Assembly: GCA_011799875.1 (NCBI GenBank)
Contig: CM022300.1
Coordinates: forward strand, 113,597,201 to 113,661,200
DNA length: 64,000 bases
Reading direction: 5' to 3'
Source: Thinopyrum elongatum
Taxonomy: Eukaryota; Streptophyta; Magnoliopsida; Poales; Poaceae
Shown here piece after piece: positions 44,360 to 54,600 of this stretch. The position numbers and the translations under genes were made by a program. The notes below the pieces were generated by a model. It was not told where the DNA came from, ran no database searches, and saw only the letters and a list, made by a program, of their open reading frames with translations. The first letter of the stretch is position 1. Each line of letters begins with the position of its first letter.

Positions 44360-45920
44360 CAACCAGCCATTCGTAGTTTACCATCTATCGCATTTGATGT
44401 TGTTAAATCCTATGTGCGTATCTTCCCATCATGGAAATATTATACTGAAGATGAAGGAAAATGCTAGTTGTAGTTGTTCGTCTAGGAGTTATGTGTAAGT
44501 AATGTTTTCCTGGCAATTACTTTGCTTTGTCCCATACATTCTACCTCCATGCTGGTTATAATAAAGGAAATGTTCCCATTTTTCTCTACAGAGAAGGACT
44601 AATTTGGAAACTTAGGATGAGCTAACCTGTGCTAATACCTCTGCTATCTTCAAGAATGCTTGGTGGCAGTATAGGAATTACCTGAAGAAAATGTACTTCA
44701 CTGGCGAAGAAACTCATCAAATTCCCTTACGTTTTCCTGAGACACATTTACAGGACGATGATTGGAAATTCCTTGTTCTGTACTGGTCCCGAACCAAGAA
44801 TGTGGTAAGGTCTATGAGCTCATTTTTTATTTTTAAGTACTATATACCTGCGTCTTACAGTACTCTGTTCATGTAGAACAAGTGCTTAAACCTGAAGAAC
44901 AACTGTTCTCATTTAAGATTCCATTGCTATCGTGCATACTACTTTGCTCTTGTATCACTGTATTTACTCATACAAACTTATTTTTAAATTGACTGATCCA
45001 ATCAAAACTCCAATGGCACAACAGGTATGTTTAAGCATGTTTCTTTAACTGGTTTTCTCTTCTAAATAGCTCTGTTGATTTCAATTTCAATTGTGTATAC
45101 AGTTGACTTCTCATATCATGCACATTACTAGCATCACAACAGCGCCAATAGTGTTGTTCTACATGTAGACCCGTGGTACCCATCTGAAATCTTGTTGTGC
45201 CGTGTAGTTTCCCACGCTTTGTATTCTTTCAATGCTGCTTTGTCTTGAACTGATATGATTTGAACCGTGTCTCTATTTTGATTTGCCAAGACAATGCAGT
45301 GAACATACGACATAGATATATGTTTGTTTGATGCTTTTATTATGTACTACTTGGCAATAGAAGACTTGGTAGTTTAATCCTGTCCACCTTTCTACTGAAC
45401 TGGTTCACCGAAATGAGTTTCATATACTACATGCTAAATCTATTATGTGTCTACTTGTTTCTTCTTTTAGAATGCTGACAGAATATTGGGGAAGAGTACC
45501 TTATTAAGCAATGGTAAAGGAAGTAATGCAGATAAGGTTCAGGATAGTGAAACATCCTTGTTGGTCTCCAACAAAGCTGATAAAACAGCTAAGGAAAACT
45601 ATCTTGAAGACAGTGAGACAACCCCAAAGTCCTGTCTTGGTGTAGTGTTCGAGTTACTGACCACTACCGCTGGCAGAAGCTATTCGAACTCATTATCTGA
45701 ATCAGTTCGGTTTCTTGAGTCTCAACTACAAGCTGAAAGACATCGATCAGCTGTGCTGCAACAAGAAGCCAAAGGACTGCGGAAGTCCCTGGAGAATTCA
45801 GATGCATACTTTATGGTGCAACAGCAAGCGTTGGAGGATTTTAGCGCCAAACAGGAGAAAGCTAATAAGCTTGCTAAGCTTATTGCCAGCATGGTGGATA
45901 CCCAGGATAATGTTTCTTGA
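44360..45920 (+). CDS. CACTA C Ptta/En-Spm (TNPA-like) gene, 3' part
   Basis: This gene is of the plant Ptta/En-Spm transposase type, which in En/Spm-like elements includes a DNA-binding partner of the main transposase. Exons: 44360-44494 (AFDVVKSYVRIFPSWKYYTE, then three TAG codons), 44592-44804 (one TAG near its start, then FKNAWWQYRNYLKKMYF, QIPLRFPETHLQDDDWKFLV, LYWSRTKNV before GTAAGG), a possible weak exon near 44877 (NKCLNLKNNC) and a last exon 45471-45920 of 150 codons. The last exon encodes a Ser/Asn-rich part and a coiled coil (RFLESQLQAERHRSAVLQQE). The TAG codons could come from CAG by C-to-T change. The 5' part is at 30900-34746, cut off by the Gypsy element. Probably non-functional. 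Confidence 0.65.
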
Positions 45921-46180
45921 GCTCTTCTGAAATTGTTTCAGTTGTGGACTTGTTTTGCTGCCACGTTTATTTGCACTGGTGGCCAATTTAGATGGCCAGT
46001 GTATGTAATATGCTGCTTTGTTCCCTATATTTGCACTGGTGGCGAACTTTGATGCCCAGTGGATATAATATGTGTAATAGCCGTAATAGCCTAGCGTTAG
46101 TTGTTGCTTATTTATTTCCTTATTGTCTAGTTGTTTGCTTGTAGTCACTCCAGTTCTTTTTCCGTGTTTTTCTAGTGGCC
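45921..46180. other. 3' region of the TNPA-like gene
   Basis: Contains two near copies of a word TTTGCACTGGTGGCSAA..GCCAGTG (45970 and 46030). No coding sequence is seen. Confidence 0.4.
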
Positions 46181-46990
46181 ACAATAACCTATTTTTATAA
46201 CTAGGCCATAATAACCATGGGCAATAATATACGGGTCGTAGGATCCATGGGCCTTCTACGGGCCGTAGGATCCATGGGCCTTCTACGGCCGTAGGATCGA
46301 TTGGCCAAACATGGGTCGTTCTATTCGTGGACCAATAATGGTCCGCAAAATGGGCCATAAACGGCCTAGAGTGGAAATCGTCTGTTTATGGCCCGACCAT
46401 AATGGGCCGTTAATAGGACGAAATGTATAACCGGCTTAATTCTATTGACAGGCATCACGGGTCGTTAATGGGCCGTATTTGATGACGCTATGAAAACAGC
46501 CCAACGGGTTAACGGGCCGACTGTAACCACAGGCTGAATTTGGCCCACAAGCGGAACAGGCCAGTAACGGACCGTAAGTAACCGAATGCTGGAAATGAGC
46601 CCAAAAATAAATGGGCCCTTAGAAGGCCAAAAGTTAACACTGGCTGGAAACGGCCCAACGGAATAATGGGCCGTTGATGGGTATAAAGCGGTACACTGTT
46701 CATAATGGGCCAGTTTCACCACGGGCCTTTAATGGGCCTAGATTTACAAAGGGCCTCGTATGGGCCGAAAGACGTCATGGGCCTTACATGGGCCCAAAGT
46801 TACAATGGGCTAGAATCATATTGGACGGCCCAGATGATGCTACTGGGCCTAATTCGGATAGGCCACAATGGGCCGCGAGTTCGCGGGCTGTAAATGGGCT
46901 ATATGCGAACATGCTTTTCGTGGGCCGGCCCGCTACCTTTTGACCAAGTCAAACGGGTCAGCCTTTTCACCTGAATGGGCCTTTGCTGGA
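46180..46990. repeat. GGGCC-rich subterminal array of CACTA C
   Basis: About twenty plus-strand GGGCC words, mostly as AATGGGCC or ATGGGCC, plus several reversed GGCCC words, in 800 bp. The spacing is irregular. CACTA subterminal zones usually contain many copies of a short transposase-binding motif, and this is the best candidate here. Confidence 0.65.
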
Positions 46991-47387
46991 CGTGCCACGT
47001 GTTGACGAATCATAGGCACCTCCCATCCAATGAGTGGATGCCACCTGTCCCAACAGTGAGCCGACACGTGGTTCCTCTGGTCATTGAGAATTTTACACGT
47101 GGAAAATCCCCATTGGTCCGGGCTGTTAACAGGTTATCGGATCCAAACCGGAACCCGATAGCTTAATGGTGACCCGTTACGGTGGATGCCACGTGTCGGT
47201 TACCCTTGACGAAAGCACTTCCATGACTTGCCATTTATCGTCATGGAAGTGGACACTTCCGTGATGATAATTTTGGTATTGTCATGGAAGACTTCTACGA
47301 CAGCACACGTATGACTATCTTGATTCTGTCATAAAATCGTCATGGATGTACATGCATGATAGAAAACGTGACCTACTGTGACAAACA

Positions 47388-47420
47388 CGTATCATCACGG
47401 AAGTGTATTTTTTTGTAGTG
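47388..47420 (-). repeat. Right terminal inverted repeat of CACTA C
   Basis: In reverse it begins CACTACAAAAAAATACACTT and continues CCGTGATGATAC. It is followed by GGA, the target duplication copy. Confidence 0.9.
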
Positions 47421-49011
47421 GGAATGGCAGTTCATGAACTTGGCGGCGCGCAGCGTGGGCACGAGGCGGAGCGCAAACGTTGGCAGTGAGCGCATATGCC
47501 CGTCATCAAAAGTGAGCTCCTCGAGCTGATCTAGGGCGGGGGATCGGAACCACTCGTCAAGCTTGGATCGGTCCTTGCCGTTGGAATGGAACTTGCCCAT
47601 TTTTCTAAGGCCTCTGGTTGGGCCATTGTGACTGCCGAGGATCTAGGAGAACGCATCCAAGCTTTTGCAATAGCCATGGCAGAGCTCGTGGGTGTCGATG
47701 AGGTCGAGAGGGATGGAGTGCCATAGGGGGCGCCACCATCGGGAAAGGACGGTTATCCGCGCCCAATATTTGATTGGGAGGATTGAGATGATGACTATCA
47801 ACATATCATCGGGGAGGCTGCTGATGAAGTCTAGGCCTGCTGGAGTCGCTTGTGGTTCTTGCTCGGCCCGCCTCCGCTTGTTGGCAGCCCCGTTCTCCAC
47901 CTCCGGTGTCTCCTTGTCAGCGGCACTTTCTGATAGAAGTGGGAGTACATGGAATATTTAGTTAAAACAGGGCAATAGAAAAGTGTATTGGTAACTAGAA
48001 GTTAGTAGGTAGGAATAGAGTAAGAAAATGGAATAACAATTGGTTCTTAAATACTACACAATTCCTTTGATATTGGTGGGTAAGTCAACATGCAGACATT
48101 TGAAAAGAACACTTACTTCGAACAAAGTCTGGACGGATGATATCGTCGGGGAAGTTAGCATATATCTCATGACCAGGCTCTTTTATGTGTAGTGCAATTT
48201 TAGTGCCAGCTTTCAGTACATAAAACTTAGAAATTTCTGTCCAAAGGCCCCTGCCAAAATAGCAGTCACCGCGTTCATCAAGTCTTACAGTAGCAACGAT
48301 TGTAAATCCATGGTTTGTGTTCAGTATGACGTCCCTGCAGTCTTGATTCATGTAAAGGGAAAGATTGTGTACTACAGTTTCTGTTGCATAGCAAGGGACG
48401 CACTACAGAAAATGGTAGGATTGTTAAAGAATATGGTAACATTCAAATATGGGCAAAATTGATAGAACTGTACAGCAGTTGAAATCAAAGGACAAAAATC
48501 TATAATTAAACAGATAGGGTAACCATAATGTCATGGAAATATGAGAGTAATCGAAAGAACAATACATCATTAATTTGCCTAATATAGAAAGAAGAGGAAA
48601 AAAATCCCCTTTGACGTATATGCTGCATGTGGCACCTTTTATCCAAATGCAGCAATATATAGTATATGTTCAGGAAAGTAGGCCATGCCAACCGATTTAG
48701 GGTGAGATTGAACATACCGCGCGCATCCTCAAGTCATCTGGTACGGTGAGATGGAACTCCATGGATGTCTGGCCGAGGCCGCAAAGTCCTGATGTGTCCG
48801 CGCACTATACACTCTATGAATAAAAGAAAATCCTCAAATCAGCTCGAATAAAAATGAATTCATGGCGATTTCGGCCGGGTGATTAAAGGAGGCAGATGAA
48901 CTGGGATAAGAAATGAGATAATATCTCATTAAATTAGTTACCTTGTTGTCCATGAGAAAAAACCCTCAATACGGCGGATTCCCCAATCGGGCGGAGCTGG
49001 GTCGATATCGG
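47421..49011 (-). pseudogene. Host B3-like/F-box gene, 5' part (B3-like to LRR start)
   Basis: Exons on the minus strand: a piece ending at 48942 (LMDNK before GTAACT), 48813-48718 (SMEFHLTVPDDLRMRA before GTATGT), 48402-48117 (VVHNLSLYMNQD, CYFGRGLWTEISKFYVLKAG, IYANFPDDIIRPDFVR before GTAAGT) and 47929-47421 ([10 protein letters not shown]-box [20 protein letters not shown], then DQLEELTFDDGHMRSLP). The W-x5-Y-x-L-K-x-G pattern in exon three suggests a B3-like DNA-binding fold. The F-box would bind Skp1. A KRRR run between them could be a nuclear signal. In-frame stops lie at 48807-48805 and 47645-47643, and the first exon is cut by a Gypsy element near 49012. The LRR exon continues at 12026. 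The borders keep phase, which argues for one gene, but the B3 label is only moderate. Confidence 0.75.
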
Positions 49012-49831
49012 TGTACTAAGTATTGGGCCTTTAGTACCCCGTACTTGTGCACGGGCGGTTGTAGCCATACCTATGGCAAGGCTTGTCGGGGAACAGCTGA
49101 AGATTAATCCAAGATTATCAGAGACATTCAAGCCAAGGACCAGAAGATAAGGAGAACTGGAGATCAGGGGCTCGGCCCCCGGCAAGATCTTGCCGGGGTA
49201 GCCCGCAGAGCCCGGCAAGATCTTGCGGGGGTAGCCCGCGGAGCCCGGCAAGATTCGCACCCCGGCAAGGTTCCGCCACCGTGCCACCGCTCCAGCGCAG
49301 CGACCAAGCCTGGCATTCTGGCCCCATCTCTGGATGCGTGGCAAGGCGCTAGTGGAGGTGAGCTTAAGCGGTGCTGATGGGATGGCCCCTTTTTCCATCC
49401 CCAAGAAAGTAGGGACACCTAAATGGACACTTCACGGTGCATTAAATGCATTTCTCCTAAACCGCCAGTGGTTAGGTATGATAACTCTGTAGCTACTTTA
49501 CACCTCGCGTATGAATAGTTCGCCACTGTGGTGACCCCTTTAAGCATATAAAAGGAGGCCCAAGGCAACTGCTACAGGGAGACAAGACTCTCGGCCCATT
49601 CTGCATGCGTAGCCGCTGCATAAACACACTGTTCATTGCAAGTGCTCCAAGAACTAGGACGAATACACTGATAATGAACTAAAGCAGGAGTAGGGTTTTA
49701 CGCTGATCAGCGGCCCGAACCTGGGTAAAAATCCCCTCGCACTGGTCCTCGGTTCTGCTCTTTGTGCATACCTCTCTCCCTGCCGAATCGTAAAGGGGTC
49801 CTTCAGATCCCATAGGTGTCGTACGCCGACA
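49012..49831 (+). repeat. 5' LTR of plus-strand Gypsy element
   Basis: Starts TGTACTAAGTATTGGGCC and ends near GTACGCCGACA. A TATA-like AGCATATAAAAGG lies near 49542. The boundaries are inferred from the TG/CA rule and from the neighbouring host exon; no second LTR is available to confirm them. Confidence 0.5.
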
Positions 49832-49835
49832 TCTT

Positions 49836-49854
49836 TGGCGCGCCAGGAAGGGGG
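49836..49854 (+). promoter_or_regulatory. Putative primer binding site
   Basis: TGGCGCGCCAGGAAGGGGG follows the LTR end by a few bases. The TGG start fits a tRNA primer site; I cannot assign the tRNA. Confidence 0.4.
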
Positions 49855-49917
49855 ATCGAGGTTGCGCGAACCTGATCCGGTGATCAGCGTGTCTGTTTCT
49901 TCACCGTCTTTGTCATC

Positions 49918-51670
49918 ATGCCGCCCAAGAAGAAGGGTGCGGTAGCGGTTGTTCCGTCTACGTCCGTCTTGCCCGTACCTACTCGGACGGGTGACGGCCT
50001 GGATGCAGCAGATGGAGGTTTAGAACCCCCACGGCGTTCTGATGATCCAATCCAGGCGAGCGGCGTCGTTCGCAGCGGCGACGGCAACCCGCATGCCGCT
50101 AGATCCAGAGATGAAGCCGTGCTTCCTACGGGCGGCGCAGCAAACTCCAGAGATCAGAGGACGCCTTCTAAGACTCTCACGCCGGCGCAAGCGTTGCGGC
50201 CTTCTCAGGTCGCACGCGACGAGCAGCGCCGTGACGTTGGTGGGTCTGAACGTCCCCATGGAAGGACTTCTGCGTATCGATCTCAAGGTGCACAGGCCCA
50301 GCATGCACGCCAAACTGCCGATGGAGGTGACACGCGGTCGCGTGACCGTGATGGTGCTCCTTCTAACACTGTTAGGAGTCAGAGCACCTCACGTACCTCG
50401 CACCTGTCGCCGCCACCTACGCCGGTAGAAGCCTTGGCATGTGCGCAGCTGCTCCTCGATTTCCCTCCTGCTCCAGAAAAGATGGAGGAGTGGCGATCTA
50501 CTATCCAGAGCCTCATCGGCTTCGTCAACAAAGATGGGCCGCAGCCTGTGGGGCCCTCGCGGCAGCGGTCTATCAATCCGACGCGAGCCGATGGTGAGAA
50601 GACTGGAGGCGGTGCGACCATGGTGCACTCCCCTCCACAACATCAGCAGTGGTCGTCAACCCTGTGGACTGACGGCCGTGATGACGATTCCACGGCATCG
50701 TCCGATCCTCGGATGCGCCGCAATCAGCGTCAAGTTCTTCGTGAATGAAGCAAAGAAGATGCTCGAACTACCATCGAGCGGCGACGGGAGGCGCGTCATC
50801 AGTCCGATAAATGCGCAGGGCCTACTGTCGACAAGCCTGCACCGGGGCACTTAGGCAACTTGCCCTATGAGGTAGGTTGTCTAGCGTTTACCCGTGAGCT
50901 GCGGCAAGTCCAGTGGCCCAACTCCCAAACGTTCAAACCAGAGGTCCCGGAGAAATATGACGGCAAGACTCACCCCTCAGAGTTCTTGAGCATCTACACC
51001 ATTGCGGTGCAGGCTGTCGGGGGCCGAGATGACAAGATACTTGCCAACTACTTCCCGTTGGTGCTCAAACCCAACGTCAGGTCGTGGTTGATGCATCTGC
51101 CGGAAAATTCCATTTCTTCTTGGTCAGATCTGTGCCATCAGTTTGTTGGCGCCTTTGTTGGAGGCCACCAAGCTCCTGGCCAAGAGAGTGATTTGCATCT
51201 CCTCCCTTAAAAGGAGGGCGAACCCTTGCGCAAGTTTATCCAGAGATTTAGCCGGGTGCAATACAATATTCCAGACGTTCATCTGCCGCTGTTGTTAGCA
51301 CGTTTCATCAGAACGTGCGTAACTGCAAAATGCGCGAAGAGCTGGCGATGAACAAAGTCACGAGTATTGCCGAGCTTTACGCTTTGGCCGACAAATGCGC
51401 TCGAGCTGAAGAAGCGAGGAAACTCCCTAGCGAGAGTGTTGGCGCAGGGGGCGAATCAGAAGATGAAGATGCTGCAACCCCGCCAAAGAAAGGCCGGCGG
51501 AAGAACAAGAAGCGCAGAGGCATGGCCGTGCTTGCTGTCGAGGAATCCGGCAACCCCGGCACCGCCAAAAAGGCCAAGGTTGACGACCCCGGCAAGAAAC
51601 TCCGGCAAGCAGTATTGCAAGATCCATTGCACCAAGTGCCACGATCTCCAAAATTGCCGGCAAGTTGAGC
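49918..51670 (+). pseudogene. Gypsy gag, broken
   Basis: Frame 1 starts MPPKKKGAVAVVPSTS and is Ser/Arg-rich to 50748. The gag core continues in other frames: 50860-51210 (TFKPEVPEKYDGKTHPSEFL, YFPLVLKPNVRSWLMHLP, FVGGHQAPGQESDLHLLP), followed by a stop, then RKFIQRFSRVQYNIPDV, and 51315-51668 (REELAMNKVTSIAELYALAD) with a basic linker (KKGRRKNKKRRG). At least two frameshifts and one stop are needed to connect them. The retrotransposon gag core is clear; the gene is dead. Confidence 0.75.
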
Positions 51671-54600
51671 AGCTTGTCGAGAAGCAGAGAGCTGAGTACG
51701 AAAGACGAGACAAGGAGAAGGCCCAGGACGGTACTAAGGGATCTAGCAAGAAGCTTGGTGGCCGAGGAGGCCACCACGGCAAGGCCAAGCAACAGAAGGA
51801 AAAGCCCGCCCGAGGCCGCGACAAGGACGAGGGGGGCAATGATGATGAAGAAGACGACAAATCCAGTGAGCACGAGTTTCAGAAAGCCACAGAAGCCATG
51901 TGTATTGACGGGGGCGCCTCGTTGCATTCTTCTCATCGCCGACTTAAACAGTGGGTGCGTGAGGTTAATGCAACGGAGCCGTCGTTTGATGCACGCAAAC
52001 CTTTAAAGTGGTCCAGCACACCTATCATTTTTTACGTCGAGGATCACCCTGATCGCACAACTGCGGTCGGGTGTTTGCCCTTGTTGGTCTCACCAACAAT
52101 CCACAACCTCAAGGTGACAAAAATGCTAGTTGACGGTGGGGCCGGGCTGAACTTAATCTCGCCGGACGTGCTCAAGAGGCTGCAAATTCCTGATGAAGAT
52201 CTCGAGGAAACGGGCACGTTTCAAGGGATGAATCCAGGAAGGACCCAGCCAAAAGGCAAGATTACGCTACCGGTGACATCTGGTAGCGAGCTCAACTACA
52301 GGACAGAGAAGGTAGTGTTTGATGTCGCTAAGATCCCTATGACATACAATGGGATCCTTGGCCGCCCAGCGCTGGCTAAGTTCATGGCGGCATCACACTA
52401 TGCGTACAATGTGTTGAAGATGCTCGGGCCGATAAGTGTCATCACTATCCACTCTGACAAACAGGATGCACTTATCTGCACCGACCAACTATATCGGGAG
52501 GCAGCTGCAGCACCTGCCGTCAAGGCATCTGCTCCAGCCGCTGGAACTCCCGGGGGGAAGAAGAAGCCCGGCAAGATCTTTGGCGCAAACTCCGGCAAGC
52601 GCACCTCCTCAGAGTGTTGCGCTTCCATTGAGGACGCACTAGAGAGTTCCACCGGCAAGAACAAGAAATCCAAGGCTGCTCCACCAGAGATCAAGAAGGT
52701 GCCCGTCAAGGATGACAGAACGGGAGGAACTTTCACCATAAGTTCCACCCTGGATGACAAATAGGAAAGCGCGCTCATTGCCTTCCTGCGGGCGAATGTC
52801 GACGTGTTTGCATGGCAACCGTCTGACATCCCCGGTGTTCCCAGGGAGGTAATTGAGCACCACCTTGCTGTCTGTCCTCACGCGCGGCCCGTCAAGCAGA
52901 CGATCAGGAAACAACCATTGGAGCGGCAAGAATTCATTGCCGAAGAAATCAGAAAGCTAGAAGCGGCAGGCTTGGTCAGAGGAGTGCTTCACCCAACTTG
53001 GTTGGCCAATCCGGTTGTAGTGCGCAAGGCGAATGGGAAATGGAGGCTGTGTATTGATTATACAGACATCAATAAAGCCTGTCCAAAAGATCATTTCCCC
53101 TTGCCGCGCATCGACCAGATTGTGGACTCCACTGCTGGTTGTGACCTACTGTCGTTCCTTGATGCCTACTCGGGTTATCATCAGATCTTCATGGCAAAAG
53201 AAGATGAAGAAAATACTGCATTTATCACCCCATGTGGTACGTATTGCTTTTATACGGATGCCTTTCAGGTTGAAAAGTGCTGGTTCTACATTTGCGAGAG
53301 TGGTCCAAGTTGGTTTTGAGCCTCAGCTACATAGAAATATGGAAGCATACATGGATGACATAGTGGTCAAAACCAAGGATAAAGCGATCCTCATACAAGA
53401 TCTAGAAGAAACATTTACAAATCTGCGCAAGATCAATTTAAAGCTCAATCCTGAGAAGTGTGTGTTTGGCGTCCCTTCCGGCAAGCTTCTCGGGTTCTTT
53501 GTATCTCAGCGTGGAATTGAAGCGAATCCCGACAAGATCAAAGCTATTGAGCAGATTGAAGCACCAGGACGCGTCAAGGATGTACGTCGTCTTGCCGGCT
53601 GCATTGCTGCCCTAAGCAGGTTCATCTCCAAATCCGCTGAGCGCGCCCTGCCCTTTTTCAAAATTTTGAAGAAGGCAGGTCCAATGAAATGGACTCCGGA
53701 AGCGGAGGCAGGTTTGCAAGATTTGAAGAGGTACCTCTCCTCTCCGCCGATGCTAGTCGCACCTAGGCCACAAGAGCCATTGCTATTGTATCTAGCGGCA
53801 ACGAATCAAGTGGTTAGTGTTGCATTAGTGGCGCAGAGAGAAGTTGACGAGGAGGCAACGGCAGCGGCAGGACCGTCAAGTGACGCGCCGGGATCTTCCC
53901 CGGCAAGGTCTGGTACCGGCAAGACAGGATCTGCGCAGTCAGAGGAATCAGTTCAAAAGAGGAAGATGGTGCAGCGCCCAGTTTATTTTGTTAGCTCTCT
54001 TTTGCAGGGAGCTAGGTCAAGATACTCTGGTGTGCAGAAGCTGCTCTTCGGTGTTCTTATGGCCTCAAGGAAGCTGCGCCATTATTTTCAAGAACATGAG
54101 ATTACCGTCGTCACTCGCTTCCCGTTGCAGCGGATTTTGCAAAATACAGAGGCAACCGGCAGGATTGTGGAGTGGGCGTTGGAATTGTCAAGCTTTGGTC
54201 TCAAGTTTGAAAGTACTTCAGCAATTCAGAGCAGAGACTTGGCGGAGTTCATTGCGGAATGGACCCCAACCCCAGACGAACAGATTCAAGAAACGACTCT
54301 TCCCAGCAAGGAAACAGATCAAGAATGGATTATGTACTTTGATGGGGCTTTCTCGCTGCAAGGCGCCGGTGCTGGCGTGCTGCTTGTCGCACCCACCGGA
54401 GAGCACCTCAAGTACGTAATTTAGATGCATTTTCCCCGGGAGAGCTAGACGAACAACACTGCGTAGTACGAAGGCCTGCTTGCCGGTCTCAGGATCGCGG
54501 CAGACCTTGGTATCAAGAAGCTTGTCATCAGAGGCGACTCGCAGCTTGTTGTCAGGCAAGTCAACAAAGATTATCAAAGTCCGCTGATGCAAGCTTATGT

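Larger units (their letters stand above)
12027..47420 (+). mobile_element. CACTA element C, 35.4 kb, with nested insertions
   Basis: The left end CACTACAAAAAAAAGACAC and, in reverse, the right end CACTACAAAAAAATACAC form about 30-bp inverted termini. Both flanks carry GGA (12024-12026 and 47421-47423), the 3-bp duplication expected of CACTA, and the flanking host exon closes in frame when the element is removed. It contains a Ptta/En-Spm gene on the plus strand, amplified minus-strand modules, MITEs, a LINE fragment and a complete Gypsy element. I see no tnp2 transposase, so it is probably non-autonomous. Without the 9.6-kb Gypsy and smaller insertions the element would be about 25 kb. Confidence 0.9.
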
